NCBI RefSeq assembly: GCF_001485475.2
Contig: NZ_DF977002.1
Location: 241,910-305,909, forward strand
Source: Tepidanaerobacter syntrophicus
GTDB taxonomy: Bacteria > Bacillota > Thermosediminibacteria > Thermosediminibacterales > Tepidanaerobacteraceae
Direction of reading: 5' to 3'
Length of the DNA: 64,000 nucleotides
Part shown: positions 10,555 to 18,825 of the stretch, in pieces
Position numbering within the stretch: position 1 is the stretch's first letter
Layout: each line of letters opens with the position of its first letter
Program-made: the position numbers and the translations under genes
Notes under the pieces: model-generated
Databases searched by the model: none
What the model saw: only the letters and a program-made list of their open reading frames with translations
Told to the model about the DNA's origin: nothing

Positions 10555-10622
10555 ACAAAAATTATTGCCAAAAACGGGTAGAAAAATAAAAGAAATTCTG
10601 TATTATCAGTTAAGGCAGCTTA

Positions 10623-10631
10623 TGTTATAAT
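10623..10631 (+). promoter_or_regulatory. Extended -10 promoter of pheA
   Basis: TGTTATAAT gives a TGn element plus a perfect TATAAT at 10626-10631. The -35 (TTATCA at 10603-10608, 17-base spacing) is weak. The start codon of pheA is 38 bases on. It is divergent from the pyr promoter. Confidence 0.75.
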
Positions 10632-10669
10632 CTATGAAAAGAAATTACAGTAAGCTGTGGAGGTTGATT

Positions 10670-11521
10670 ATGAATATAGGATTCTTAGGGCCGAAAGGTA
10701 CATTTTCAGAGGAAGCTTTGGATGTTTGGATAGAAAAGTCAGGGACTGCCCCGGAAGCTTGCACAAAGATAGCCTTTCCCACGATTATCGATGTTATAAA
10801 TGCGGTGGACAGTCAAATCGATATGGGAATAGTTCCGATAGAAAATTCTCTTGAAGGTTCCGTTAATACCACCATTGACTGCCTTATTCACGAAGCTGAT
10901 GCTAAGATTCATGCTGAAGTAGTGCTGCCTATCACTCAGCATCTTTTTGCAAAAGAAGAAATCCCTTTTGATAAAATCAAATACGTATATTCCCATCCTC
11001 AGGCTTTATATCAGTGCCGCAAGTTTTTGATGAAAAATCTGCCTAATGCAGAACTCAAAGAGGTATCCAGCACCGCAGAAGGAGCAAGAATAGCATCTGA
11101 ATCAGCTTTGCCGGGCGTTGCCGCAGTAGGCGGAATATCTCTTGTAAAGCTCTACAACCTTAAAGTAATAGCAAATAATATACAAGACGGCAAAAACAAT
11201 ATGACACGGTTTTATGTTTTATCCGACAAAGATGCGGAACCTACAGGCAATGATAAAACTACTATTGTTTTTTCAACGGCTAACCGGCCGGGCAGTCTTT
11301 TTGCGTGTTTAAAGATATTTGCAGATAAAAATTTAAATTTAACAAAAATTGAGTCCAGGCCTTCCAGACGAGTTTTAGGAGAATATATTTTTTTCATCGA
11401 AGTAGAAGGCCACAGACGCATAGAGCCTCTTAAATCGGCGATTGAAGAACTTAAGCGTATTTCGGGTTTTTGCAAAATTTTAGGATCTTATCCAAAAATG
11501 TGCTTGACTTTATCCAATTGA
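10670..11521 (+). CDS. pheA: Prephenate dehydratase
   Basis: Converts prephenate to phenylpyruvate for phenylalanine synthesis. A periplasmic-binding-like catalytic half begins FLGPKGTFSEEA and ends near residue 185. A C-terminal ACT domain (TIVFSTANRPGSLFACL, then KIESRPSRRVLGEYIFFIEV) carries the ESRP motif that binds phenylalanine for feedback inhibition. There is no fused chorismate mutase; a separate small one lies in the next operon. The start is ATG 10670, with GGAGG six bases upstream; an in-frame ATG at 10634 has no ribosome site. The gene has its own promoter, and the aromatic operon promoter lies inside its last codons. Confidence 0.95.
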   Translation: MNIGFLGPKGTFSEEALDVWIEKSGTAPEACTKIAFPTIIDVINAVDSQIDMGIVPIENSLEGSVNTTIDCLIHEADAKIHAEVVLPITQHLFAKEEIPFDKIKYVYSHPQALYQCRKFLMKNLPNAELKEVSSTAEGARIASESALPGVAAVGGISLVKLYNLKVIANNIQDGKNNMTRFYVLSDKDAEPTGNDKTTIVFSTANRPGSLFACLKIFADKNLNLTKIESRPSRRVLGEYIFFIEVEGHRRIEPLKSAIEELKRISGFCKILGSYPKMCLTLSN

Positions 11522-11532
11522 TTTCATATAAT
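11504..11532 (+). promoter_or_regulatory. Sigma-A promoter of the aromatic operon
   Basis: TTGACT (11504-11509) and TATAAT (11527-11532) are 17 bases apart. The -35 lies inside the 3' end of pheA. Transcription would start near 11540, just upstream of the leader peptide. Confidence 0.88.
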
Positions 11533-11575
11533 AATAAAAATACTTTTACATTTTATTTCGGAGGATTACAGATAA

Positions 11576-11746
11576 ATGGAAAACCTTAACGGAAAGACAT
11601 TTGCAGGACTTTATTACTTTTTTAGCCAGTACTATTTTTACTTTAGCACTGGTTATTGGTTCTGCAAAAAAATAGTCTTTTCCATAAGTGGGGTTTCCGG
11701 CAGATTTAAATATAGGTATAAGCCGTCTTTAGAGGCCGGCATATAG
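11576..11746 (+). CDS. Aromatic-rich leader peptide of the aromatic amino acid operon
   Basis: A 56-codon frame begins at ATG 11576, preceded by GGAGG at 11560-11564, and ends at TAG 11744. Residues 13-29 read YYFFSQYYFYFSTGYWF: six Tyr, five Phe and one Trp in 17 positions. The peptide stands between a consensus promoter and an intrinsic terminator ahead of the DAHP synthase gene. Together these form the architecture of ribosome-mediated attenuation, in which stalling for lack of charged tRNA-Tyr, tRNA-Phe or tRNA-Trp would prevent termination. A segment at 11688-11696 (GTGGGGTTT) can pair with 11790-11798, the 5' arm of the terminator, giving a candidate antiterminator. The reading frame and the aromatic run are seen directly; the mechanism is inferred. 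The long tail after the run (27 codons) is unusual for such leaders. Confidence 0.82.
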   Translation: MENLNGKTFAGLYYFFSQYYFYFSTGYWFCKKIVFSISGVSGRFKYRYKPSLEAGI

Positions 11747-11788
11747 TTACTTAAACTGTCAAATTGTATTTTTTTACGCAGATAAAAA

Positions 11789-11818
11789 AGAATCTCACTT
11801 GATGAGGTTCTTTTTTTA
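11789..11818 (+). terminator. Attenuator terminator ahead of the DAHP synthase gene
   Basis: AGAATCTCA (11789-11797) pairs with TGAGGTTCT (11803-11811) around a five-base loop and is followed by a run of Ts to 11817. It lies 43 bases after the leader peptide stop and about 35 bases before the first structural gene, with no gene in between, so termination here would silence the operon. Confidence 0.88.
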
Positions 11819-11852
11819 TTTTACCAAAAAATTATTTTCAGGAGGGAAAGGT

Positions 11853-12866
11853 ATGATAGTTGTTATGAAGAAAAATGCAAATCCCAATGATGTTGAAGCT
11901 GTTAAAAACAAAATAGTTGATATGGGGCTGGAGGTTTATGAATCAATAGGCCTTAACTACCATATCATAGGCATGGTGGGAGATACCAGTAAGGTTGACT
12001 CAGAGGTTTTTGAGAGAATCGAAGGTGTGGAAAAAGTGATCCATGTTCAGGAACCTTACAAAAAAGCAGGCAGACTATTTCATCCGGAGGATTCAATAAT
12101 TACCGTGGGAGGCAGAACCATCGGGGGTAAAAAACTTGCAATAATCGCCGGGCCTTGTTCTGTGGAAAGCAGAGAGCAAATTCTAGAAGTTGCAGAAAAA
12201 GTGAAGGAGGCAGGTGCAGGTTTTTTGCGGGGAGGAGCTTTCAAACCTCGAACATCCCCTTACAGCTTCCAAGGCCTTAAAGAAGAAGGCATAGAACTTT
12301 TAAAAGAAGCTCGTGAAAGAACCGGCCTTCCCATTGTGGTGGAATTGATGTCACCGGACAAACTGGATCTTTTTGAAAGAGATGTAGATGTTATCCAGAT
12401 AGGCGCACGGAATATGCAAAACTTTGAACTACTGAAAGCTGTGGGCAAAACTACTAAACCGATTTTACTCAAACGCGGACTTTCAGCAACTATTGAAGAG
12501 CTTTTGATGGCTGCCGAATATATCATGGCAGGCGGCAATGAAAATGTCATATTATGTGAAAGAGGTATTAGGACATTTGAGACTTATACCAGAAACACAT
12601 TGGATTTAAGCGCAATACCTGTTATCAAAAAACAGAGCCACCTTCCGGTAATAGTCGACCCCAGCCATGCCGCAGGCATATGGTGGATGGTGGAACCTCT
12701 TGCCAAAGCTGCTGTGGCAGTGGGGGCAGACGGTTTGATGATAGAAGTGCATAACGATCCTCAAAATGCCTTATCAGACGGCAACCAATCCATAAAACCT
12801 GAAAAATTCCAGCATTTGATGGAAAGCATTAGAGAAATAGCAAAACTTCAGGGCCGAGAAATATAG
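11853..12866 (+). CDS. aroF: DAHP synthase, type I-beta, with N-terminal regulatory domain
   Basis: Condenses phosphoenolpyruvate and erythrose-4-phosphate to DAHP, the first shikimate step. A ferredoxin-like N-terminal domain (first 70 residues, MIVVMKKNANPNDVEAVKNK) precedes the barrel, as in the Thermotoga maritima enzyme where it mediates Tyr/Phe feedback. Barrel motifs include IIAGPCSVES, FLRGGAFKPRTSPYSFQG, LLKRGL and VDPSHAAG. At 337 residues it matches that subtype. ATG 11853 is preceded by GGAGGGAAAGG. The open frame extends upstream to 11799, but only through the terminator T-run, so that extension is not real. It is the first structural gene of the attenuated operon. Confidence 0.95.
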   Translation: MIVVMKKNANPNDVEAVKNKIVDMGLEVYESIGLNYHIIGMVGDTSKVDSEVFERIEGVEKVIHVQEPYKKAGRLFHPEDSIITVGGRTIGGKKLAIIAGPCSVESREQILEVAEKVKEAGAGFLRGGAFKPRTSPYSFQGLKEEGIELLKEARERTGLPIVVELMSPDKLDLFERDVDVIQIGARNMQNFELLKAVGKTTKPILLKRGLSATIEELLMAAEYIMAGGNENVILCERGIRTFETYTRNTLDLSAIPVIKKQSHLPVIVDPSHAAGIWWMVEPLAKAAVAVGADGLMIEVHNDPQNALSDGNQSIKPEKFQHLMESIREIAKLQGREI

Positions 12867-12877
12867 GGGTGGTCGAA

Positions 12878-13762
12878 TTGGACTTTTCTGACTTTAATAT
12901 TGCCATAGTGGGTCTCGGACTTATAGGCGGTTCTCTTGCAATGTCCGTTAAAAAAAAGCTTAACCCTAAAAATTTATGGGGAATAGACGTAAACACCAAT
13001 GTTTTAGATCATGCTGAAAGTACTAACATCATAGACAGGGGATTTTTGTCCGCAAGAGAACCCCTCCAAAAATCGGACATCGTATTTATTTGCATTTATC
13101 CCAGAGAAACTGTAGAATTTGTAAAAGAGCATATGGATAATTTCAAACATGGTGCTATCATTATAGATGCGGCAGGTATTAAGGTTCCTCTTTTATCTGC
13201 TATAGCTCCTGTTTTAAGAGATGACATAGATTACATCAGCTGTCACCCCATGGCAGGCAGGGAAAGCAAGGGGTTGGAGTTTGCCGGAGACAATATCTTT
13301 GAAGGCGCAGATTATATAATAACGCCTACCGAAAAAAATAAACCTGAAAACATCGAATTAATAAAAGAAATCGCAAAAACTCTGGGTTTCGGCAATGTGG
13401 TTTGTATCAACCCTTGTCTGCACGACGACATGATAGCATTTGTAAGCCATTTGCCTCATATCATCGCAGCATCAATAGTTCTGGATCCCATTATGGCCGA
13501 AGAAACCCTTTATACCGGCGGCAGCTTTCGGGATATGACGCGAGTAGCTCGGATAAACCCGGACCTCTGGGCTCAGCTGCTTCTTGACAATTCAGAATAT
13601 GTTCTAAAACACTTAAAAATTTTTAAAGAAAATATATGGGATTTCGAAGAAGCTGTAAGTAAAAAAGACTACAGCCGCCTAAAATTTCTCTTGGCAAAGG
13701 CATGCGAGCGAAAGGAGAGTTTTGATCTGGGTGCCGACACTAGAAATAAATCTGAAAGATAA
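12878..13762 (+). CDS. tyrA: Prephenate dehydrogenase
   Basis: NAD-dependent oxidative decarboxylation of prephenate to 4-hydroxyphenylpyruvate for tyrosine. The Rossmann motif is IAIVGLGLIGGSLAMSVK at the N terminus, with active-site motifs ISCHPMAGRE (near residue 123) and VSHLPHIIAA. It is about 294 residues and lacks a C-terminal ACT domain, so it is the minimal monofunctional form. I prefer TTG 12878 as start because GGGGTGG stands six bases before it. A GTG at 12869 is in frame but lies inside that ribosome site. Its 3' end overlaps aroB by 41 bases. Confidence 0.93.
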   Translation: MDFSDFNIAIVGLGLIGGSLAMSVKKKLNPKNLWGIDVNTNVLDHAESTNIIDRGFLSAREPLQKSDIVFICIYPRETVEFVKEHMDNFKHGAIIIDAAGIKVPLLSAIAPVLRDDIDYISCHPMAGRESKGLEFAGDNIFEGADYIITPTEKNKPENIELIKEIAKTLGFGNVVCINPCLHDDMIAFVSHLPHIIAASIVLDPIMAEETLYTGGSFRDMTRVARINPDLWAQLLLDNSEYVLKHLKIFKENIWDFEEAVSKKDYSRLKFLLAKACERKESFDLGADTRNKSER

Positions 13763-14798
13763 AAGTTACCCTATATGTGTAGAAGAAGGATTAATCACTA
13801 AAATCGGCGAAATGTTAAAAGGTATAACCGAGGCAAAAAAAGTCGCTGTTATTACCGATACGAATGTAGGCGCATTATACAGCGAAATAGTTATGAATTC
13901 ACTGAGTACAGCCGGTTTTAGCCCTTGCCTTATACAGGTTGAGCCTGGTGAAAAAAGTAAATCTTGCGATACTCTTATGAAGGTCTATAAAAAGCTTATA
14001 ATGAACAAAATAAGCCGCTGGGACATGGTTCTTGCATTGGGAGGCGGAGTTGTGGGAGATTTGGCAGGGTTTGCGGCGGCCACTTACTTGAGAGGCATAC
14101 CCTATGTTCAGGTTCCTACAAGTCTTCTTGCTCAAGTTGACAGCAGTATAGGAGGCAAAGTAGGTATTGATCTTCCGGAGGGCAAAAATCTAATTGGAAG
14201 TTTTTATCACCCCTTAGCTGTATTTATAGACCCAAAGGTGCTTTTGACATTAAATGCAAGATTTTTCAGCGATGGAATGGCGGAAGTAGTAAAATATGGA
14301 TGTATAAGGGACAGTGCACTATTTGAAAGACTTTTAAGCTTTGAGACAAAGGAAGAACTATTAGAACATATGGAAGACATAATTCTTGCATGCCTCAGCG
14401 TTAAAAAACAGGTTGTGGAAGAAGATGAGCGAGATATGGGCTCTCGAATGATACTAAACTTTGGCCACACCTTAGGACACGCCATCGAAAAATATTTCGG
14501 CTATACTACTTATACTCACGGTGAAGCGGTTGCTATGGGGATGTACCAAATAACTAAAAGAAGCGAGGAGCTTGGCATAACAGCAAATAATACCAGTACT
14601 TTATTGAAAAAAGTCCTTTTAAAATACAATCTTCCTTATAAGCTTCCCCCGGTAAATAAGCCTGAGCTTATAGCAAATATGAGTACGGATAAAAAAGGCA
14701 GTGGTTCATATCTTAATATTGTGCTGCTAAAATCCATCGGCGAATGTTTTGTCAAGAAAATCGCCCAAGAAGAAATCCCGAAATTTTTTGCACTATAA
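13722..14798 (+). CDS. aroB: 3-dehydroquinate synthase
   Basis: Zinc- and NAD-dependent conversion of DAHP to 3-dehydroquinate. Visible motifs are VLALGGGVVGDLAGFAAATY (nucleotide binding), VPTSLLAQVDSSIGGKVGID and the metal-binding His residues in NFGHTLGHAIEK and YTHGEAVAMGM. At 358 residues the length is normal. The start is TTG 13722 with AAAGGAG 4-5 bases upstream, inside the end of tyrA in another frame, so translation is probably coupled. Confidence 0.95.
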   Translation: MIWVPTLEINLKDKSYPICVEEGLITKIGEMLKGITEAKKVAVITDTNVGALYSEIVMNSLSTAGFSPCLIQVEPGEKSKSCDTLMKVYKKLIMNKISRWDMVLALGGGVVGDLAGFAAATYLRGIPYVQVPTSLLAQVDSSIGGKVGIDLPEGKNLIGSFYHPLAVFIDPKVLLTLNARFFSDGMAEVVKYGCIRDSALFERLLSFETKEELLEHMEDIILACLSVKKQVVEEDERDMGSRMILNFGHTLGHAIEKYFGYTTYTHGEAVAMGMYQITKRSEELGITANNTSTLLKKVLLKYNLPYKLPPVNKPELIANMSTDKKGSGSYLNIVLLKSIGECFVKKIAQEEIPKFFAL

Positions 14799-14820
14799 AT
14801 TGTCAAAGTAGGTGTTGTCA

Positions 14821-16125
14821 TTGAAAAACCTTGAGGTGTCACTTCCCTGTCCACAGGGCGAAGTTTTGGTTCCGCCGTCAAAAAGTATAAGTCATAGAGC
14901 CGTTATATGCGCAAGCCTTGCTCAGGGGAATAGTGTCCTCCAAAATGTAGCTTTTTCAGATGATATTTCGGCTACCATCCTGGGAATGCGGGCTTTTGGC
15001 GCAAATATCAGGTATCTGGGAAATTATATGGATGATAAAGCAAATGATATTTCTGTAGAAGGAATAAAGCCTGAGAATATACCGGAGAACCTCGTAATTG
15101 ACTGCAAGGAGTCCGGCTCTACCCTGCGTTTTTTAATACCTGTTGCTCTGCTTTTCGGCAGTCATGTTACATTTACCGGCAGCGGCAGGCTTTTTTCGCG
15201 GCCCCTTGATGTTTATTATGATATTTTTGAAAAACAGGGCATCCACTACCAACTTGGGGAAGATGGCTTATCCCTTACCGTCTTAGGAAAACTTAAGGCT
15301 GATATATTTGAGATACCGGGCAATGTAAGCTCTCAGTTCATATCGGGTCTGCTTTTTGCTCTTCCATGCCTTGAAGGCGATTCTGAGATTATTATAAAAT
15401 CTCCGCTGGAATCAAGGTCCTATATAGACCTTACGCTAGAAGTTTTGTCAAAATTCGGTATAAAGATAAAGAACCAAAATTATGAAAGATTTTTAATCAG
15501 TGGCAGTCAGAGTTACAAACCCGCTGATTACATAGTGGAAGGAGATTTTTCCCAAGCCGCGTTTTGGCTTGCGGCAGGCGTTTTAGGGGGAGATGTTACT
15601 TGTCTTAATCTTAATATTAATTCAAAGCAGCCGGACAAATACATAATCGATATAATTAAAAAAATGGGAGCAAAACCTATAATCGGCAGCAGTTTCATCA
15701 GAGCCAAGGCTTGTCGGACCGTCGGTTCTGTAATCGACGCCTCTCAGTGCCCTGACCTTGTTCCCATAGTTGCGGTGCTTGGAGCTCTAAGTTCCGGAAC
15801 AACCCAAATAACAAATGCTGAAAGGCTGAGACTCAAGGAATCGGACAGATTAAAGGCAATGTCCTCTGAACTTGGCCAATTGGGAGCAAAAATCCGGGAG
15901 CTGCCGGACGGTCTTATAATAGAAGGGCGGGATATGTTAGAAGGCGGGGTAGTATACAGCTGGAATGACCATCGAATAGCAATGGCCCTTGCCATATCTT
16001 CCGTAAGGTGCAAAATGCCCGTTATAATAAAGGGAAGCGATGCAGTAAATAAATCTTATCCGGGATTTTGGAAGGATTTTGTAAAGTTGGGAGGACAGAT
16101 TGATGAGTTCTTCTTTCGGTCATAA
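14821..16125 (+). CDS. aroA: 3-phosphoshikimate 1-carboxyvinyltransferase (EPSP synthase)
   Basis: Adds enolpyruvate to shikimate-3-phosphate. Motifs include VPPSKSISHRAVICASLA at the N terminus, ESGSTLRFLIPVALL, SSQFISGLLFALP, LRLKESDRLKAMS and NDHRIAMALAI near the C terminus. The glycine-rich segment near residue 100 reads KESGSTLRF, as in class II rather than class I enzymes; this is an inference from one motif. The start is TTG 14821 with AGGTG upstream; GTG at 14812 is in frame but overlaps that site. It overlaps aroC by 23 bases. Confidence 0.95.
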   Translation: MKNLEVSLPCPQGEVLVPPSKSISHRAVICASLAQGNSVLQNVAFSDDISATILGMRAFGANIRYLGNYMDDKANDISVEGIKPENIPENLVIDCKESGSTLRFLIPVALLFGSHVTFTGSGRLFSRPLDVYYDIFEKQGIHYQLGEDGLSLTVLGKLKADIFEIPGNVSSQFISGLLFALPCLEGDSEIIIKSPLESRSYIDLTLEVLSKFGIKIKNQNYERFLISGSQSYKPADYIVEGDFSQAAFWLAAGVLGGDVTCLNLNINSKQPDKYIIDIIKKMGAKPIIGSSFIRAKACRTVGSVIDASQCPDLVPIVAVLGALSSGTTQITNAERLRLKESDRLKAMSSELGQLGAKIRELPDGLIIEGRDMLEGGVVYSWNDHRIAMALAISSVRCKMPVIIKGSDAVNKSYPGFWKDFVKLGGQIDEFFFRS

Positions 16126-17212
16126 GTTTAAAATCACAATTTTTGGCGAATCTCACGGTAAGGCAATCGGCGTCGTTTTAGACGGACTGCCGCCGGGTAT
16201 AAAGCTTGATATGGAATTTATTAAATCAGAAATGGCAAGGCGCAGTCCCGGCAAGAGTTCTCTTTCCACTGCCAGAAGTGAGGCTGACGAGGTAGAAATT
16301 CTCAGCGGCTATTTTAATGGCATGACTACAGGGGCTCCCCTTTGCGGTATAATCTTTAATCGAAATGTCCGATCTGAAGACTATTCGGCAATAAGAAACC
16401 TGATGCGTCCAAGCCATGCAGATTATACCGCTTTTATAAAATACGACGGATTTTATGATTATAGAGGAGGAGGGCATTTTTCCGGCAGAATAACGGCTCC
16501 CCTGGTTTTTGCAGGTGCGATTGCAAAACAAATTCTCAGCACACAGAATATTGCAGTAGGAAGTCATATCAAAAGCATCCATAATATAGAAGATAAAAGT
16601 TTCGATTATGTAAATCTTAAGGCAGAAACCCTTGAATCCCTCAGATATCTTGCATTGCCTGTTCTAGACAAGGATGCCGGCGAAAAAATGGAAAAATGCA
16701 TACTGAATGCAAAAGAAGAAAAAGATTCAGTAGGCGGTGTTATCGAAGCCGCAGTTGTAAACCTTGAGGCAGGACTGGGCTCTCCGTTTTTTGACAGCGT
16801 AGAAAGCCGTCTTGCCCATATACTATTTTCCATACCTGCTGTAAAAGGCGTTGAATTTGGGGCAGGTTTTGACATCACGAAAATGCGGGGCTTTAAGGCT
16901 AATGATGAATTTGTAATAGAAAACGGCAAAATACGAACATCAACCAACAACAGCGGCGGCATAGCGGGGGGTATTACCAATGGAATGCCGATAATATTTA
17001 GGGTTGCGGTAAAGCCTACTCCCTCCATAAGCCTTCCTCAAAAAACCGTAGATATTTCAAAATTTGAGGAGTCTTCTATTTGTATAAAAGGCCGTCACGA
17101 TCCTTGCATTGTTCCAAGGGCAGTGCCGGTGGTAGAAGCTGCTGCCTCTGTTGTAATTTTAGATTTCCTGCTGGAAAGGTACGGTGAAAAATGGATACAA
17201 TGGAAAAACTAA
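16103..17212 (+). CDS. aroC: Chorismate synthase
   Basis: Reduced-FMN-dependent elimination of phosphate from EPSP to give chorismate, the branch-point compound. The family signature FGESHGKAIGVVLDGLPPG is at the N terminus, with the conserved RGGGHFSGR near residue 125 and GRHDPCIVPRAVPV near the C terminus. It has 369 residues from ATG 16103, which has GGGAGG eight bases upstream. Both ends overlap neighbours (aroA 23 bases, chorismate mutase 22 bases), which indicates a tightly coupled operon. Confidence 0.96.
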   Translation: MSSSFGHKFKITIFGESHGKAIGVVLDGLPPGIKLDMEFIKSEMARRSPGKSSLSTARSEADEVEILSGYFNGMTTGAPLCGIIFNRNVRSEDYSAIRNLMRPSHADYTAFIKYDGFYDYRGGGHFSGRITAPLVFAGAIAKQILSTQNIAVGSHIKSIHNIEDKSFDYVNLKAETLESLRYLALPVLDKDAGEKMEKCILNAKEEKDSVGGVIEAAVVNLEAGLGSPFFDSVESRLAHILFSIPAVKGVEFGAGFDITKMRGFKANDEFVIENGKIRTSTNNSGGIAGGITNGMPIIFRVAVKPTPSISLPQKTVDISKFEESSICIKGRHDPCIVPRAVPVVEAAASVVILDFLLERYGEKWIQWKN

Positions 17213-17460
17213 GAGAGCAGATTGACAGAATAGATAAAGAACTTGTAGCGTTGTTTGAAGAGCGGATGGAAGTATCTCGTCAAATTGCGCGCTATAAAGT
17301 AAAAAACAATCTGCCTATAACAGACAAAGCGCGGGAAAAAGAAGTAATTGCAAAAAACATGCTTTATCTTAAAGACCCGACTCTCGGTCAAAAATTAGAG
17401 GAGTTCTTTGCTGTGATTATAAAACTTAGCAAAGCAGTCCAGGAAGAGGTGAAGGAATGA
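17191..17460 (+). CDS. Chorismate mutase, AroQ fold, monofunctional
   Basis: Rearranges chorismate to prephenate, feeding both TyrA and PheA. This 89-residue protein is a single all-helical CM_2 domain beginning MDTMEKLREQIDRIDKELV, with the active-site pattern ERMEVSRQIARYK and a helix ending EFFAVIIKLSKAVQEE. The small stand-alone form fits the unfused pheA and tyrA in this window. It overlaps aroC by 22 bases and aroE by 4 (ATGA). Confidence 0.92.
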   Translation: MDTMEKLREQIDRIDKELVALFEERMEVSRQIARYKVKNNLPITDKAREKEVIAKNMLYLKDPTLGQKLEEFFAVIIKLSKAVQEEVKE

Positions 17461-18275
17461 GCAATATATATGGTCTTATAGGAGAAAAACTTTCTCACAG
17501 CTTTTCGCCGAAGATACATGAAGCCTTTTTTGAAAAAACCGGCATATCGGGAAAATACGGCCTTTTTGAAGTAAAAAGAGAACTGCTGGCCGATGCAGTT
17601 GCAGGACTTAAGGCCCTCGGCATAAAGGGAGCAAATGTTACTATCCCCTATAAAACACAAATTATTAAATACTTGGATGATATTTCAGAGGAAGCAAAAA
17701 AGATAGGGGCGGTTAATACCTTAATAATTCAGGAAGATAGAATATCAGGCGCAAATACTGATTATTACGGTTTTGGCATGATGCTCAAAAAATATAACAT
17801 AGACCCGGCCGGTAAAACTGCCGTAGTTTTAGGAACCGGCGGCGCATCTAGGGCAGTTGTATGCTATCTTTTAGATGCAGGGGCAAGGCGCATCGTCCTG
17901 GCAAGCCGCGGAGGCAAAAAGGCAGACTCTGTATTTCAAGACTTAGAGATAATATCATATGAAAAGCTAAGGAATATAAAAGAAGCTGATATTTTAGTTA
18001 ACTGTACTCCTGTAGGCATGTATCCGAACGTAGATGCATCTCCTGTTTCAAAGGATGTAATTTCAAAATTCGGGGCTGTTGTTGATGTAATATACAATCC
18101 TCTAAAAACCCTTCTTCTTCAAATGGCGGAAGAACTTAATATTCCTGCGATAAACGGTATTTATATGCTTGTCGCTCAAGCGGCAAAGTCTCAGGAAATG
18201 TGGCACAAGATAGCTATTTATGATACTGTGATAGACCAAGTTATTGAAGAAGATCTCAAAGATCTTCTTATATAA
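17457..18275 (+). CDS. aroE: Shikimate dehydrogenase
   Basis: NADPH-dependent reduction of 3-dehydroshikimate to shikimate. The substrate-binding motif GEKLSHSFSPKIHEAFF is at the N terminus and NVTIPYKTQIIKYLD carries the catalytic Lys near residue 65. The nucleotide-binding loop is VVLGTGGASRAVVCYLLDAG. At 272 residues it is normal. It is translationally coupled to the chorismate mutase through an ATGA overlap. Confidence 0.95.
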   Translation: MSNIYGLIGEKLSHSFSPKIHEAFFEKTGISGKYGLFEVKRELLADAVAGLKALGIKGANVTIPYKTQIIKYLDDISEEAKKIGAVNTLIIQEDRISGANTDYYGFGMMLKKYNIDPAGKTAVVLGTGGASRAVVCYLLDAGARRIVLASRGGKKADSVFQDLEIISYEKLRNIKEADILVNCTPVGMYPNVDASPVSKDVISKFGAVVDVIYNPLKTLLLQMAEELNIPAINGIYMLVAQAAKSQEMWHKIAIYDTVIDQVIEEDLKDLLI

Positions 18276-18302
18276 AATTTTCTTGTGTGAGGAAGATGGA
18301 TT

Positions 18303-18812
18303 ATGAAAAATTACCGCAATATCGTTCTTACAGGCATGCCCGGCTCCGGCAAGACCAGTATTGGCAGGCTGCTTGCAGAAAATTTAAATATGTCCTTTTG
18401 TGATCTTGACGAATATATAGAAAATAAATTTGATAAAAGTATAAAGGAAATATTCAGGACTTGTGGAGAAAGATATTTTCGATCTATTGAAAGCCGTGTG
18501 GTAAGAGAAATTTCGGAGCGGAGAGGAACCGTAATTGCAACCGGCGGAGGCACTGTGCTCAACAGTGAAAATATGCGGCTTTTAAGGCAAAACGGCATAG
18601 TGTTCTTTATAAACCGGCCTCTTGAAAATATTATCAGCGACATAGATGCTTCTGTAAGGCCCCTTTTAGCTGATGACATTTCAAACATATACAAGCTTTA
18701 TGATATAAGATATGACCTTTACAAGGAATATTCGGATTTTGAGATTTTAAATGACAGAGAAATTTCAGATGCGGTTGATAGGATACTCAATATTGTAAAA
18801 ACCATAGAATAA
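18303..18812 (+). CDS. aroK: Shikimate kinase
   Basis: Phosphorylates shikimate at the 3-hydroxyl. The Walker A motif is TGMPGSGKTSIGRLLAE at residue 9 onward, the shikimate-binding Asp lies in CDLDEYIE, and RYFRSIESRVV and IATGGGTVLN follow. The Arg of the lid is in ASVRPLL near residue 120. It has 169 residues, with ATG 18303 preceded by a GAGGAAG ribosome site. It begins 27 bases after aroE. Confidence 0.94.
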   Translation: MKNYRNIVLTGMPGSGKTSIGRLLAENLNMSFCDLDEYIENKFDKSIKEIFRTCGERYFRSIESRVVREISERRGTVIATGGGTVLNSENMRLLRQNGIVFFINRPLENIISDIDASVRPLLADDISNIYKLYDIRYDLYKEYSDFEILNDREISDAVDRILNIVKTIE

Positions 18813-18825
18813 GGAAGGTAAGATT

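Noticed and set aside
11799..11852. An in-frame N-terminal extension of DAHP synthase (MMRFFFYFTKK...) that also looks aromatic
   Set aside because: Its Phe codons come from the T-run of the terminator and it lacks a ribosome site; the GGAGGGAAAGG site points to ATG 11853.
11540..11852. T-box riboswitch ahead of the aromatic operon
   Set aside because: No T-box sequence or specifier-loop layout; the leader codes for a peptide instead.
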